Shown here piece after piece: positions 1 to 6,860 of a DNA stretch of 11,491 nucleotides (the stretch's first letter is position 1; the number at the start of each line of letters is the position of its first letter). Position numbers and translations under genes: made by a program. The stretch spans positions 7,551 to 19,041 of the forward strand of contig PMCR01000132.1 in the NCBI GenBank assembly GCA_003155465.1, written 5' to 3'. The DNA comes from Myxococcales bacterium (lineage in GTDB: Bacteria; Myxococcota; Polyangia; Fen-1088). The notes under the pieces were generated by a model. The model worked only from the letters and a program-made list of their open reading frames with translations, had not been told where the DNA came from and ran no database searches.

Positions 1-144
1 CAGGCCTTCATCGACCGGTACCGCGAAGCCCGGGCAGACCACCTGGCCGGCCGGGCGGCCATCTTCCCAGCTGGAACGTGGTGGCTCCATCGCTTCGCAG
101 GCGTGAAGCGCGCCGAGGCGAGCGCCACCTCCCCGCCCAGCTGA
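1..144 (+). CDS. C-terminal fragment of an unidentified protein, possibly transposase-type (5' truncated by window edge)
   Basis: Frame 1 is open from the first base to a TGA at 142-144, giving the last 47 residues of a protein whose start lies outside the window. The peptide contains FIDRYREARADHLAG and then FPAGTWWLHRFAGV, ending in a short Ala/Ser/Pro tail. The aromatic 'FPAGTWW' block before a short basic tail reminds me of the C-termini of transposase-like proteins found in many copies in planctomycete and myxobacterial genomes. That is recall only and I cannot confirm the family. Codons look used (GC-rich third positions, no rare run). It could equally be the end of an ordinary hypothetical gene. 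It points toward the mutM operon and converges with it across about 200 noncoding bases. Confidence 0.4.
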   Translation, partial: QAFIDRYREARADHLAGRAAIFPAGTWWLHRFAGVKRAEASATSPPS

Positions 145-350
145 CCAGCGGCGCAACATCAGCCTGTCCGCGGCGCCTCGCCAGGGTCGACGTCTGTCCT
201 CGACGCGCAAACGTAGCCGTGTTCACGTCGGCTGCGCATCGCAAGGCCCACGCACCGGGATGGTCGATACGCTGGCGCTCGGGAGATCGGGGGCACCAGA
301 GACGCCCATCCCAAGACAACCTGGGTGCGGCCCCAGTGGACAAGCTCTAT
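145..350. other. Intergenic stretch with no supported gene, between two convergent gene ends
   Basis: About 206 bases separate the stop of the left-edge fragment from the stop of mutM. Open frames run through it on both strands, but they have no ribosome-binding site, no recognisable protein and arginine-rich compositions typical of GC-rich shadow frames. A weak 5-bp stem (CTGGG at 321-325 pairing with CCCAG at 332-336) sits just beyond the mutM stop. It has no T-tract, so I do not call it a terminator. Confidence 0.6.
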
Positions 351-1175
351 CTAGCGCCGCTGGCAGCGCGGGCAGTGGAAGGTCGAGCGGCCGCTGTCCA
401 CTGACCGGCGCACGGACGCACCACAGACGCGACAGGGCTGGCCCGCGCGGCCGTAGACCAGCAGGGCCGCCTCGTTGTCGCCACTCCGGCCCTCGGCGTC
501 GACGAAGTCGCGCAGACTGGTTCCGCGGTTGGCCAGCGCCACCCTGAGCGCGGCCTGGATTGCACGCAGAAGCGCGGCGGCGCGGCCCGCTGCTCGCCGC
601 GCGGGTGTGCGGGGAGGCAGGCGTGCACGAAACAGCGCTTCGCAGACGTAGATGTTGCCAAGCCCGGCGATGCGCTTCTGGTCGAGCAAGAACGATTTGA
701 GAGGCGCCCGCGACGCCGCCAGCAGGGCGCGCAGTCGAGATACATCCAGCTCGGCCAGGGCATCTGGCCCCAGCCCAGCCACCTCGGGCAAGGCATCGAC
801 ATCACGACTGCTCGCCACCCAGCCGAATCGGCGCGGGTCCACGAAGCGCAGCTCGTCGCCGCTTGCCAGCGACCACACCACGTGAGTATGCGGGGTGCGC
901 GGCTCGCTGCCCGCCTGCAGGCGCAACCGCCCGCTCATTCCCAGATGAATCAGGATGCCCGCCTCTTCTCGGTCGAGGTCGATGAGGATGTACTTGCCCC
1001 GGCGCCGCACCGCCGTGATCCGCGCCGCAACCGTCAGTCTCGCCAGAGCGGCGCGATCGATCAGTCGGGCCAGGCGCAGGCCCTTGCCACTTGTCCACAC
1101 CGCCGCGATGGTCGCACCCAGCAGGCGCGGCCGCAGGGTGCGCACGATGGTCTCGACTTCGGGCAGCTCGGGCAC
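351..1175 (-). CDS. mutM: Formamidopyrimidine-DNA glycosylase (Fpg/MutM)
   Basis: Bifunctional DNA glycosylase/AP lyase that removes 8-oxoguanine and ring-opened purines in base-excision repair in the cytoplasm. The 274-residue protein is of normal family length. It begins with the invariant MPELPEVET, so after Met removal the N-terminal proline is the Schiff-base nucleophile, followed by the catalytic Glu. The conserved lysine is K61 in RRRGKYILIDL, and HLGMSGRL is at 77-84. The helix-two-turn-helix GLGNIYVCEALF follows the QKRI segment. The C-terminus is a complete zinc finger with spacing C-x2-C-x16-C-x2-C. The start is GTG at 1173-1175, chosen because the MPELPE terminus is invariant and an AGGAGGAG Shine-Dalgarno lies just upstream. 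It is the last gene of the four-gene minus-strand operon, 9 nt after the rsmA stop, with its ribosome-binding site reaching into that stop codon. Confidence 0.97.
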   Translation of the reverse strand: MPELPEVETIVRTLRPRLLGATIAAVWTSGKGLRLARLIDRAALARLTVAARITAVRRRGKYILIDLDREEAGILIHLGMSGRLRLQAGSEPRTPHTHVVWSLASGDELRFVDPRRFGWVASSRDVDALPEVAGLGPDALAELDVSRLRALLAASRAPLKSFLLDQKRIAGLGNIYVCEALFRARLPPRTPARRAAGRAAALLRAIQAALRVALANRGTSLRDFVDAEGRSGDNEAALLVYGRAGQPCRVCGASVRRSVDSGRSTFHCPRCQRR

Positions 1176-1178
1176 GGT

Positions 1179-1186
1179 CTCCTCCT
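1179..1186 (-). promoter_or_regulatory. Ribosome-binding site of mutM overlapping the rsmA stop
   Basis: On the minus strand AGGAGGAG precedes the GTG of mutM; its GGAGG core is 5 nt from the start codon. The element overlaps the TAG stop of rsmA (1185-1187), which suggests translational coupling and fixes the GTG start. Confidence 0.8.
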
Positions 1187-2078
1187 ACCCTTCCAGCCCG
1201 GCATCGCTGCGCAGCGGACCGAATGCGTCTGCCAGGCGCGCGAACTCCGCCACTGACAGCTCCTCGGCGCGCCGGGTTCCCAGGATTCCCGAGCTGGCAA
1301 GCGCGCGCGTTGCTGCCTCGGCGCCTGCCAATGGCTCCAACGCCCGCCGCAACATCTTTCTTCGCGCAGCAAATGCCTGCTTGACCACCTGGGCGAACTG
1401 CGCCGGATCGCGCACTGGTGCCAGCGGCGTCTGTCGCGGCCGCAAGCGCAGAACCGAGGAAGTCACCGCGGGGCGCGGGTGGAAGGCGCCGGGACCGACG
1501 TGAAACAGAATCTCGCCCTCGGCTTGTTGCTGCACCATCACTGACAGCCGGCCGTACACCTTGCTGCCCGGTGCCGCCAACATGCGCTGGGCAAACTCCT
1601 TCTGCACCATGAGAACGGCGCGGCCGATCACCCGGCCGCCGGCCGCGGCGTCGGTGACGGCGAAAAGAAGCGGCGACGTGATCTGATAGGGCAGGTTTCC
1701 CACCACCACCAGCGGACGCCCTGCCGCGCGCGCCGCCGCAGCGAAATCGAAGTCCAGTGCATCGGCACGCTCGACCCGCAGGACGGGACTGCATCCCAAC
1801 TCCTGCTCGAGCAACGCGGCCAGTTCCTCATCATGTTCGATGGCGATGACATGGCCGGCATGCGCGACCAGCCGTCTTGTCAGCGCGCCCAACCCGGCTC
1901 CGATCTCGGCCACCACGTCGTCGCTGTCCACCGCTGCGGCCGCGACGATGCGCTCCTGCACGCGCGCGTCGACCAGGAAGTTCTGCCCCCACGATTTCTT
2001 GGCGCGCAGGCCGTGGCGCTGCAGGATCTCGCGCGTCGATGGGGGATGGTCACCGGGGATAGGCACGGCGGTTCTCAC
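1185..2078 (-). CDS. rsmA: 16S rRNA (adenine1518/1519-N6)-dimethyltransferase RsmA/KsgA
   Basis: SAM-dependent methyltransferase that dimethylates two adjacent adenines in helix 45 of 16S rRNA during late 30S assembly. The 297-residue protein carries the family signatures in order: KKSWGQNFLVD at 27-37, the SAM-binding loop EIGAGLGALT at 58-67, acidic IEHDEE at 80-85, RADALDFD at 104-111, and catalytic motif IV NLPYQITSPLLF at 128-139. FHPRPAVTSSVLRL at 199-212 and a C-terminal helical domain follow. It is slightly longer than the E. coli enzyme (273 aa), mainly through the N-terminal extension. The start is GTG at 2076-2078, overlapping the tsaD stop as GTGA. No strong Shine-Dalgarno is visible, so re-initiation from tsaD is likely. 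A second in-frame GTG lies 12 nt downstream. Confidence 0.96.
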   Translation of the reverse strand: MRTAVPIPGDHPPSTREILQRHGLRAKKSWGQNFLVDARVQERIVAAAAVDSDDVVAEIGAGLGALTRRLVAHAGHVIAIEHDEELAALLEQELGCSPVLRVERADALDFDFAAAARAAGRPLVVVGNLPYQITSPLLFAVTDAAAGGRVIGRAVLMVQKEFAQRMLAAPGSKVYGRLSVMVQQQAEGEILFHVGPGAFHPRPAVTSSVLRLRPRQTPLAPVRDPAQFAQVVKQAFAARRKMLRRALEPLAGAEAATRALASSGILGTRRAEELSVAEFARLADAFGPLRSDAGLEG

Positions 2079-3085
2079 AAGGGTAGGCCCGGATCCACGC
2101 TGAGATCCAACTGTGCCTGCTCACCGCGTTCGAGCGCCCAAGTTCCGGCCTGTGCGATCATGGCGCCATTGTCCGTGCACAACTTGGGCGTGGGCACAAA
2201 GAGCCGGAAAGCATCTTCTTCAGCAGCCGCGGCCAGCGCCGCCCGCAGCCCGCGGTTGGCCGCGACCCCGCCGCAGACGAGCAGGTCATGCAGACCCTCG
2301 TTCAGCAACGCCCGCCGCGACTTGCGCACAAGCACGTCGACCACCGCAGCTTGGAAGCTGGCACAGAAGTCGGGCATTTGCTTTTCCCCCGGCAATCCGT
2401 GCTCCCTGACCCGCGTCGCCACGGCCGTCTTCAGGCCCGAGAACGAGAAGTCGAGATTCCCTCGGCCCGGCAGGGCGCGCGGGAAATCGATGGCCTCCGG
2501 ATTGCCTTGGCTCGCCAGGCCGTCGATGACCGCTCCGCCCGGGTAGCCCAGGCCAAGCAGCTTCGCCACCTTGTCAAAGGCCTCGCCGGCGGCATCGTCG
2601 CGCGTGGCCCCGAGCGACTTCACCCGAGCAGGCCCGTCCACCCGCAGAAGGAGCGTGTGGCCTCCTGACACCAAGAGAGCGAGGTGCGGATAGGCCGGTG
2701 GCGCCGGGTTGCCGGGGTGCTCGAGAAACACGGCGGCCAGGTGCCCCGCGAGATGATTGATGCCGACCACCGGCTTGCCAAGGGCATAGGCCAGCGCCTT
2801 GCCCATTTCCACGCCCACCAACAACGGTCCAACCAGGCCAGGCCCACAGGTAACCGCGATGCCGTCGAGATCGCGCGGCGCCACGCCCGCCTCGGCCAGG
2901 GCTCGGCTCACGACCGGTACCACCGTCGCCAAGTGCTGCCGCGATGCCACCTCGGGTACCACGCCGCCGTACTCGGCGTGCACCAGCACCTGCGACGCCA
3001 CGACATCCGAACGCACACGCCAGCCGTTCTCGACCACAGCCGCGGCGGTTTCATCGCAGGACGTTTCGATGCCCAGAACCAACAT
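2075..3085 (-). CDS. tsaD: tRNA N6-adenosine threonylcarbamoyltransferase TsaD (YgjD/Gcp)
   Basis: Transfers the threonylcarbamoyl group from TC-AMP to A37 of ANN-decoding tRNAs, working with TsaB and TsaE, which are not in this window. The 336-residue length is typical. Visible motifs are GIETSCDETAAAVV at 5-18, VHAEYGGVVPEVASRQH at 35-51, and GPGLVGPLLVGVEMGKALA at 81-99. The metal-binding HLAGH has H111 and H115. The nucleotide/substrate-binding segments are LLVSGGHT at 137-144, DDAAGEAFDKVAKLLGLGYPGG at 163-184, CGGVAANRGLR at 271-281, and CTDNGAMIA at 303-311 with the conserved Asp305. The start is ATG at 3083-3085 and the MLVLGIETSCDET terminus is canonical, although the upstream GGAAA is only a weak ribosome-binding site. 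It lies 27 nt downstream of the response-regulator gene and its stop overlaps the start of rsmA. Confidence 0.97.
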   Translation of the reverse strand: MLVLGIETSCDETAAAVVENGWRVRSDVVASQVLVHAEYGGVVPEVASRQHLATVVPVVSRALAEAGVAPRDLDGIAVTCGPGLVGPLLVGVEMGKALAYALGKPVVGINHLAGHLAAVFLEHPGNPAPPAYPHLALLVSGGHTLLLRVDGPARVKSLGATRDDAAGEAFDKVAKLLGLGYPGGAVIDGLASQGNPEAIDFPRALPGRGNLDFSFSGLKTAVATRVREHGLPGEKQMPDFCASFQAAVVDVLVRKSRRALLNEGLHDLLVCGGVAANRGLRAALAAAAEEDAFRLFVPTPKLCTDNGAMIAQAGTWALERGEQAQLDLSVDPGLPL

Positions 3086-3112
3086 GCAATGACTTTTCCG
3101 CGCCGCCCGCGG

Positions 3113-5851
3113 CTAGAGGCTGTCCAGGACCGCGCGCAACTCGCGCGCATGGCGGCCGTTGGGTGCAAGCTCCAGATACTTCTTGTAGGCGGCCTTGGCC
3201 GCTTCTGGGTTTTCCGCCTCCTGTTCGGCCCCGCCCAGAAAGACGTACGCGTCCGCCAGATCGGGATTGACCGCCAGCGCCTTCTTCGCCCAGGACCGCG
3301 CCTCGGCCGCACGCCCGCGATCCAGCTCCGCTCTGGCTAGAATCACCATCATGTCAGCCGCCTCGGGCTCGGCCTCGATGGCTGGCCGGCACGCTGCCAA
3401 GACTGCCGTGGGCCTGCCCTTTCCACCGGCATCGGCCTTGCGGCAACGCTCGCCAAGCGCCTCGGCCCCTGGCGGGGCAGGGCTCAGCGTGGGCGGGCGG
3501 GACTGGCTGCCGTCGGTCGCTGGGTTCGACGTCTCACCAGATGCCACCCTGGGTTGACTTCCTGGTTCCTGCCCGGCCGCGCTCGCCGGCTTGGCCTGCG
3601 CTTCCGCCGGGGCTGCGCCCGGTTTTCCTGCCACGACCGGCGCGGCGATAGGCGACGAGCCTGGCACCTGGTCGACAGACTGCGCGGATCCTCGGTTGGC
3701 CACGCCTTGGCCCGCCTCGATGGCTGGCGAAACAACAGCAGTTGGGGTTGTTGCCGACGACGATCCGGGTCCAGAAGATGGGGTGAACCGGCTCCCGGCC
3801 GACTTGGTCCGCATGGCGAGAAGGCCGGCAGTGACGAGCAAGGCGAGGACCACCGCAAGAAGTGGCCACCGGCGCTCGTGCGGAACAAGGTCACCATCCA
3901 GCTTGTCGAGACTGGGCCTGGCCTTGATGCGCTGGTCTTCGCTGAGCACCAGCGTTTTCTCGGCCATCACGCGTTCGCGATCGGCTTGCTGGGTCTGAGG
4001 CGCTTCGTCGGGGGTACGTCCGTGTCCCAACTCCGGGACGAAAGGTGGCGGCTCGTGCTCACGGCCAGCCGGGACCGCAGCCGCCTGGGCGCCCGCCTCC
4101 GCACCGGGCGCTGCGGCTTGCAGCGGCTCGCTCTCCGCCGCCGGCTTGCTCTCAATTCCCTGAGCCCAGCCGCCCCAATCGGTTTCGCGCGCGACCGGGT
4201 CTGCAGGCTCAGCCGCGGACGCCGCGGTCGGGCCCACGCTCGCGACTGGCGCGACGTCGCCTTGCCGAGAAACGAACTCGATAGTCGTCCGCGCCGGTCG
4301 ATCGGCGTCGCTGACGGCTGGCTGCCGGGGTGGGGCCGCCTGGTCCAGCTCGGCAAGAGCCTCGGGTATGGGAATCCCCCTCAACGTGTCGGGTTTGGCC
4401 GTGACTCCGGACTTCTGTGCCGCTGGCTTCACGGCCGAGGCCTCGCACGGTGACGCTGCCTCGGCCGCCACGTTGCCGGTCGGCGACAGAACGGGCGCAC
4501 CGGCCGGGTGCGAAGCGGCAAGGGCCTGATCCAGCAACGCGGTAGTGAGTCTCAGCGTGTCGCCCGTCAGCTTCGGGCTGGAAGCACCCTTGTCCGGCCC
4601 AATCGAAGCTTTCTGGCCCGCGGGCGGGGGCGTGTCGAGCGAGAAGGTCGTGGCGTCGAGTGAGAACGTCTTGAGCGTCTTGCTGCTTTGCCGGTCGCCG
4701 CTGGACCGCGCAGCGTCGGTCGCGGCCTGTCGCTCGCTCGCCGCAGCGTCCATCGAACCGCCTTTCTCGGCTGCCACTGCGAATTGCTGGGCGGCGCTCG
4801 CCTCGTCGGCTACTGCACCCTCCTCTGCGTTCCCCTCGGCCAGCCAGCGCGCAAGTTCGCCGCCAGGCTCCGCCTCGCTGCGCGGGCCGGCTGGCTCGCG
4901 GGCGTAGATGATGCCTTGGTCAAGCAGCTTGCTGGCCACGGTCAAGGCCTCAAGGTCGGGGTGGTCGCTGTCATCGATCACGGCGAGAAGACTGCGACTT
5001 CCGTCGCACAGCCGAAGGATGCCGTTCATCTCGTCGGGCAGGTCAGCCAGCTGCTCGGCCAACACACGAAGATCGACCTCGACCACGCTGTCCAGCACAG
5101 GCAGTTTTTCCAGAAGCCGGGTCCATTCGTCGAGGCGCCGCATCCCCTCTATGAGCAGCGCTGCCGACGGCAAGTCGATGACGTCTCTGCGGCGGATGGG
5201 CTTGAATTCGACCTCGAACCGCCCGTCCGACCACGAGAACAAGCGGTACATCGCCTCCGCGCCAGACAGCCGGCCCACCTCGCCGTCGATGACCCGGCCA
5301 TCGCGAAAGAAGACGGCCCCCCGCCGGCCATCGCGATTGACAATGTGAATGATGCCAGATTTCCGGTTGAGGTCGATGGTCTGCACCAGATCCACCACCC
5401 CTATGTCCGACAGATCGCCCGCAAACTTGGTACGCCCTTCGCGCCGTGACTCAAGTCGCTCGCGCTCGGCACGTTGGAGCGCGGTGCGGACGCGGATGCC
5501 GATCTCCTTTATATAGATGGGCTTTGTCAGGTAGTCCTCGACCCCCAACTCGAGTCCCCGAATTTTGTCTTCGATCGACTTGCGGCCCGAGACAAAGAGG
5601 AAAGGGATCTTTGCCCATTCCGGCTTGGCCTTGATCTGGCGGCACAGGTCGAAACCGTCCATCCCGTCGAGGTCGGTGTCCGAGATGATGAGGTCAGGCA
5701 GGGCGGCTTGCAGCGCGCCGAGCGCCTCACTGCCCTGGGTGGCGGTCACCACCTCGAATCCGGCCTTCTTGAGGCTGACATCGAGAACCCGCAGGCTCTT
5801 GGGATCGCCATCCACAAGGAGGAGACGATGCTTGCTTTGACCTGTGTCCAT
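3113..5851 (-). CDS. Membrane-anchored response-regulator protein: REC, DUF4388 (PATAN), long linker, TM helix, TPR
   Basis: A 912-residue multidomain protein, function not established. Residues 8-128 are a receiver domain: acidic D14/D16 in VDGDPKS, phosphoacceptor D58 in IISDTDLDG, S88 in FVSG, K110 in LTKP. Residues 143-245 match the DUF4388/PATAN pattern (SDIGVVDLVQTIDLNRKSG, then GAVFFRDGRVIDGEVG). Residues 246-317 resemble the small winged-helix-like segment that often follows. A Pro/Ala/Glu-rich disordered linker (about 320-655) holds a tandem TFSLD motif. One hydrophobic helix spans 662-680 (WPLLAVVLALLVTAGLLAM), preceded by HERR. After a second Ser/Pro/Ala linker, about 800-910 form TPR-like helices, including AVNPDLADAYVFLGGAE and KKYLELAPNGRHA. 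Predicted topology is REC/PATAN inside and TPR outside the inner membrane. The start at ATG 5849-5851 is preferred over an upstream in-frame ATG at 5941 because AAGG is correctly spaced and the receiver fold begins directly. It heads the operon with tsaD, rsmA and mutM. Confidence 0.9.
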   Translation of the reverse strand: MDTGQSKHRLLLVDGDPKSLRVLDVSLKKAGFEVVTATQGSEALGALQAALPDLIISDTDLDGMDGFDLCRQIKAKPEWAKIPFLFVSGRKSIEDKIRGLELGVEDYLTKPIYIKEIGIRVRTALQRAERERLESRREGRTKFAGDLSDIGVVDLVQTIDLNRKSGIIHIVNRDGRRGAVFFRDGRVIDGEVGRLSGAEAMYRLFSWSDGRFEVEFKPIRRRDVIDLPSAALLIEGMRRLDEWTRLLEKLPVLDSVVEVDLRVLAEQLADLPDEMNGILRLCDGSRSLLAVIDDSDHPDLEALTVASKLLDQGIIYAREPAGPRSEAEPGGELARWLAEGNAEEGAVADEASAAQQFAVAAEKGGSMDAAASERQAATDAARSSGDRQSSKTLKTFSLDATTFSLDTPPPAGQKASIGPDKGASSPKLTGDTLRLTTALLDQALAASHPAGAPVLSPTGNVAAEAASPCEASAVKPAAQKSGVTAKPDTLRGIPIPEALAELDQAAPPRQPAVSDADRPARTTIEFVSRQGDVAPVASVGPTAASAAEPADPVARETDWGGWAQGIESKPAAESEPLQAAAPGAEAGAQAAAVPAGREHEPPPFVPELGHGRTPDEAPQTQQADRERVMAEKTLVLSEDQRIKARPSLDKLDGDLVPHERRWPLLAVVLALLVTAGLLAMRTKSAGSRFTPSSGPGSSSATTPTAVVSPAIEAGQGVANRGSAQSVDQVPGSSPIAAPVVAGKPGAAPAEAQAKPASAAGQEPGSQPRVASGETSNPATDGSQSRPPTLSPAPPGAEALGERCRKADAGGKGRPTAVLAACRPAIEAEPEAADMMVILARAELDRGRAAEARSWAKKALAVNPDLADAYVFLGGAEQEAENPEAAKAAYKKYLELAPNGRHARELRAVLDSL

Positions 5852-5857
5852 AGGGCG

Positions 5858-5861
5858 CCTT
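5858..5861 (-). promoter_or_regulatory. Ribosome-binding site deciding the start of the REC-PATAN-TPR gene
   Basis: AAGG on the minus strand lies 6 nt before the ATG at 5849-5851. The alternative ATG at 5939-5941 would add 30 residues of Arg/Pro/Thr-rich sequence ahead of the receiver domain and has no comparable signal. Confidence 0.5.
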
Positions 5862-5876
5862 GAGCGATTGGTTGCG

Positions 5877-5882
5877 ATTGTA
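5877..5882 (-). promoter_or_regulatory. Possible -10 box for the REC-tsaD-rsmA-mutM operon
   Basis: TACAAT on the minus strand (5 of 6 to TATAAT) lies about 26 nt upstream of the ATG. Seventeen bases further upstream the hexamer GTGCGA is a poor -35 match. Transcription would start near 5870, giving a leader of about 20 nt. Weak evidence in a GC-rich region. Confidence 0.3.
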
Positions 5883-5996
5883 TCCCCGGTGGGCGTCGGT
5901 CGCACGTGGCGTTGTGGAGAATTCCTCGCGACGACGGGCACTTCGGCCGCGCGTGGGAGCTATCCCTGTCGTTTGACGCCATGAAAGGCGTATTCT

Positions 5997-6025
5997 GAGA
6001 CACATGCGCAGGCGACGCGCAAAAT
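5997..6025 (+). promoter_or_regulatory. Possible sigma-70 promoter for rsmG
   Basis: GAGACA (5997-6002) and CAAAAT (6020-6025) are separated by exactly 17 nt; each matches its consensus at 4 of 6 positions. The predicted start is near 6032, about 70 nt before the rsmG ATG. The AAAATA stretch is one of the few AT-rich runs in this divergent region. Confidence 0.3.
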
Positions 6026-6093
6026 AGCTCATTGAGACAGCACGATGTGTCCACCTTTCTCCTTTCGCGTCGCCGCTGCCGAGCCGTGCTCCC

Positions 6094-6098
6094 AGGAG
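6094..6098 (+). promoter_or_regulatory. Ribosome-binding site of rsmG
   Basis: AGGAG stands 5 nt before the ATG at 6104-6106 and decides this start over the in-frame ATG at 6032, which has no Shine-Dalgarno and would add 24 residues not expected in the family. Confidence 0.8.
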
Positions 6099-6103
6099 CT
6101 GAG

Positions 6104-6736
6104 ATGGCCTATACTGGGTCGGTGCGTGAAGACGAAGCGACATGCTTGGCGAGACTTGCCGAGCGATGGGAGTTCCATCTGTCACCCGAGATGGCAGGGC
6201 GTGTCCTTGGGTTCGGTCGCCGCCTGATGGAGTGGAACGCTAGCGTTAATTTGACGGGTGCTAAATCGGTGGCGGAAGTGATGGGCGAGCATGTCGTCGA
6301 TGGCTTCGCAATGGCCCGTCTAGTTCCTTCGGGGTCTTCTGTGGTCGACGTGGGCGCTGGTGGCGGTCTTCCGGGGCTGGCGTTTGCCATCTTGAGACCT
6401 GACGCCAGACTTACGATGGTCGAGCCGCGTGCAAAACGGGTCGCATTCTTGCGCACGGCCACACGAGAGCTTGAATTGGCAAGGACGGAGATCGTCAGGG
6501 AACGCGCCGGCGCGTTGGAGCGAGGCCGCTTCGATGTCGCCGCATCGCGCGCGACTTTCCCGCCCGAGGAATGGCTTGGCATCGGACTGGGTCTGGTCCG
6601 GCCCGGGGGATCCGTGCTGGTCTTTGCCGGGGATCCCTGGTGCCCGGAGAACTCGTCGCTTCGCGCTGCCAATGAACTTCGCTACGCGACTGCATCCGGA
6701 CGAAGCCGATGGCTCGGTGCATTTTGTTCCACGTGA
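6104..6736 (+). CDS. rsmG: 16S rRNA (guanine527-N7)-methyltransferase RsmG (GidB)
   Basis: SAM-dependent enzyme that methylates N7 of G527 in the 530 loop of 16S rRNA; loss in many bacteria gives low-level streptomycin resistance. The 210-residue product is close to the E. coli length (207). Family landmarks are WNASVNLTG at 44-52, HVVDGFAMARL at 63-73 (the usual H-x2-DS segment, with DG here), the SAM-binding loop VDVGAGGGLPGL at 81-92, MVEPRAKRVAFLR at 105-117, and the SRA motif at 148-150. It stands divergent from the minus-strand operon. In many bacteria rsmG is followed by parA-parB, but here the next gene is bioF. The stop codon TGA (6734-6736) is embedded in a parS-like palindrome, so its last codons are constrained by that site. 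The sense strand is clearly G-rich, unlike the neighbouring biotin genes. Confidence 0.95.
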   Translation: MAYTGSVREDEATCLARLAERWEFHLSPEMAGRVLGFGRRLMEWNASVNLTGAKSVAEVMGEHVVDGFAMARLVPSGSSVVDVGAGGGLPGLAFAILRPDARLTMVEPRAKRVAFLRTATRELELARTEIVRERAGALERGRFDVAASRATFPPEEWLGIGLGLVRPGGSVLVFAGDPWCPENSSLRAANELRYATASGRSRWLGAFCST

Positions 6737-6740
6737 AACA
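6725..6740. other. parS: parS-like ParB-binding palindrome at the end of rsmG
   Basis: The 16-mer TGTTCCACGTGAAACA fits the Bacillus-type parS consensus TGTTNCACGTGAAACA at every specified position and differs from the perfect palindrome at one base. ParB binds such sites to load a partition complex, usually clustered near the replication origin. It overlaps the last four codons and the stop of rsmG, the gene normally adjacent to parAB. No second site with comparable identity was found in the window. The role is inferred from sequence and context. Confidence 0.8.
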
Positions 6741-6764
6741 TCCAGGCTGCCAGACCTGCGCTAC

Positions 6765-6812
6765 CGCTGTCGCACAAGGCCAGCTTCTGTTCTCGACAGC
6801 GGGTCGCTGTCG
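6765..6812. repeat. Three copies of octamer CGCTGTCG (two direct, one inverted), candidate operator
   Basis: CGCTGTCG occurs at 6765-6772 and 6805-6812, exactly 40 bp apart. Its reverse complement CGACAGCG lies at 6794-6801. The inverted pair forms a 9-bp perfect stem with a 3-base GGT loop (6793-6813) when the flanking T and A are included. No T-tract follows, so it is a poor intrinsic terminator. It lies upstream of the bioF promoter and could be a repressor or activator site; the regulator is unknown. Confidence 0.5.
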
Positions 6813-6860
6813 ACTCAGCTCCCACCCCAGGTTGCCGCCGCAAGACCACCTTGTGGAGGA

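Noticed and set aside
321..336. CTGGG/CCCAG hairpin downstream of mutM as terminator
   Set aside because: Only 5 bp of stem with a 6-base loop and no T-tract on the minus strand.
8..404. Two long overlapping open frames on opposite strands across the left intergenic region
   Set aside because: Arg/Ala/Gly-rich products without ribosome-binding sites or any recognisable domain; one runs into mutM. Typical shadow frames of GC-rich DNA.
802..1794. 330-residue minus-strand frame spanning mutM and rsmA
   Set aside because: It is antisense-phase shadow of two unmistakable genes (the same strand in another frame), with a Gly/Arg-rich composition.
3554..5449. Several plus-strand frames of 250-300 residues opposite the REC-PATAN-TPR gene
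   Set aside because: All lie antisense to the low-complexity linker and receiver coding region; no signals or family resemblance.
5999..6051. Inverted repeat GACACAT ... ATGTGTC in the divergent region
   Set aside because: Seven bases separated by about 39; expected by chance at this length and not placed around a convincing promoter.
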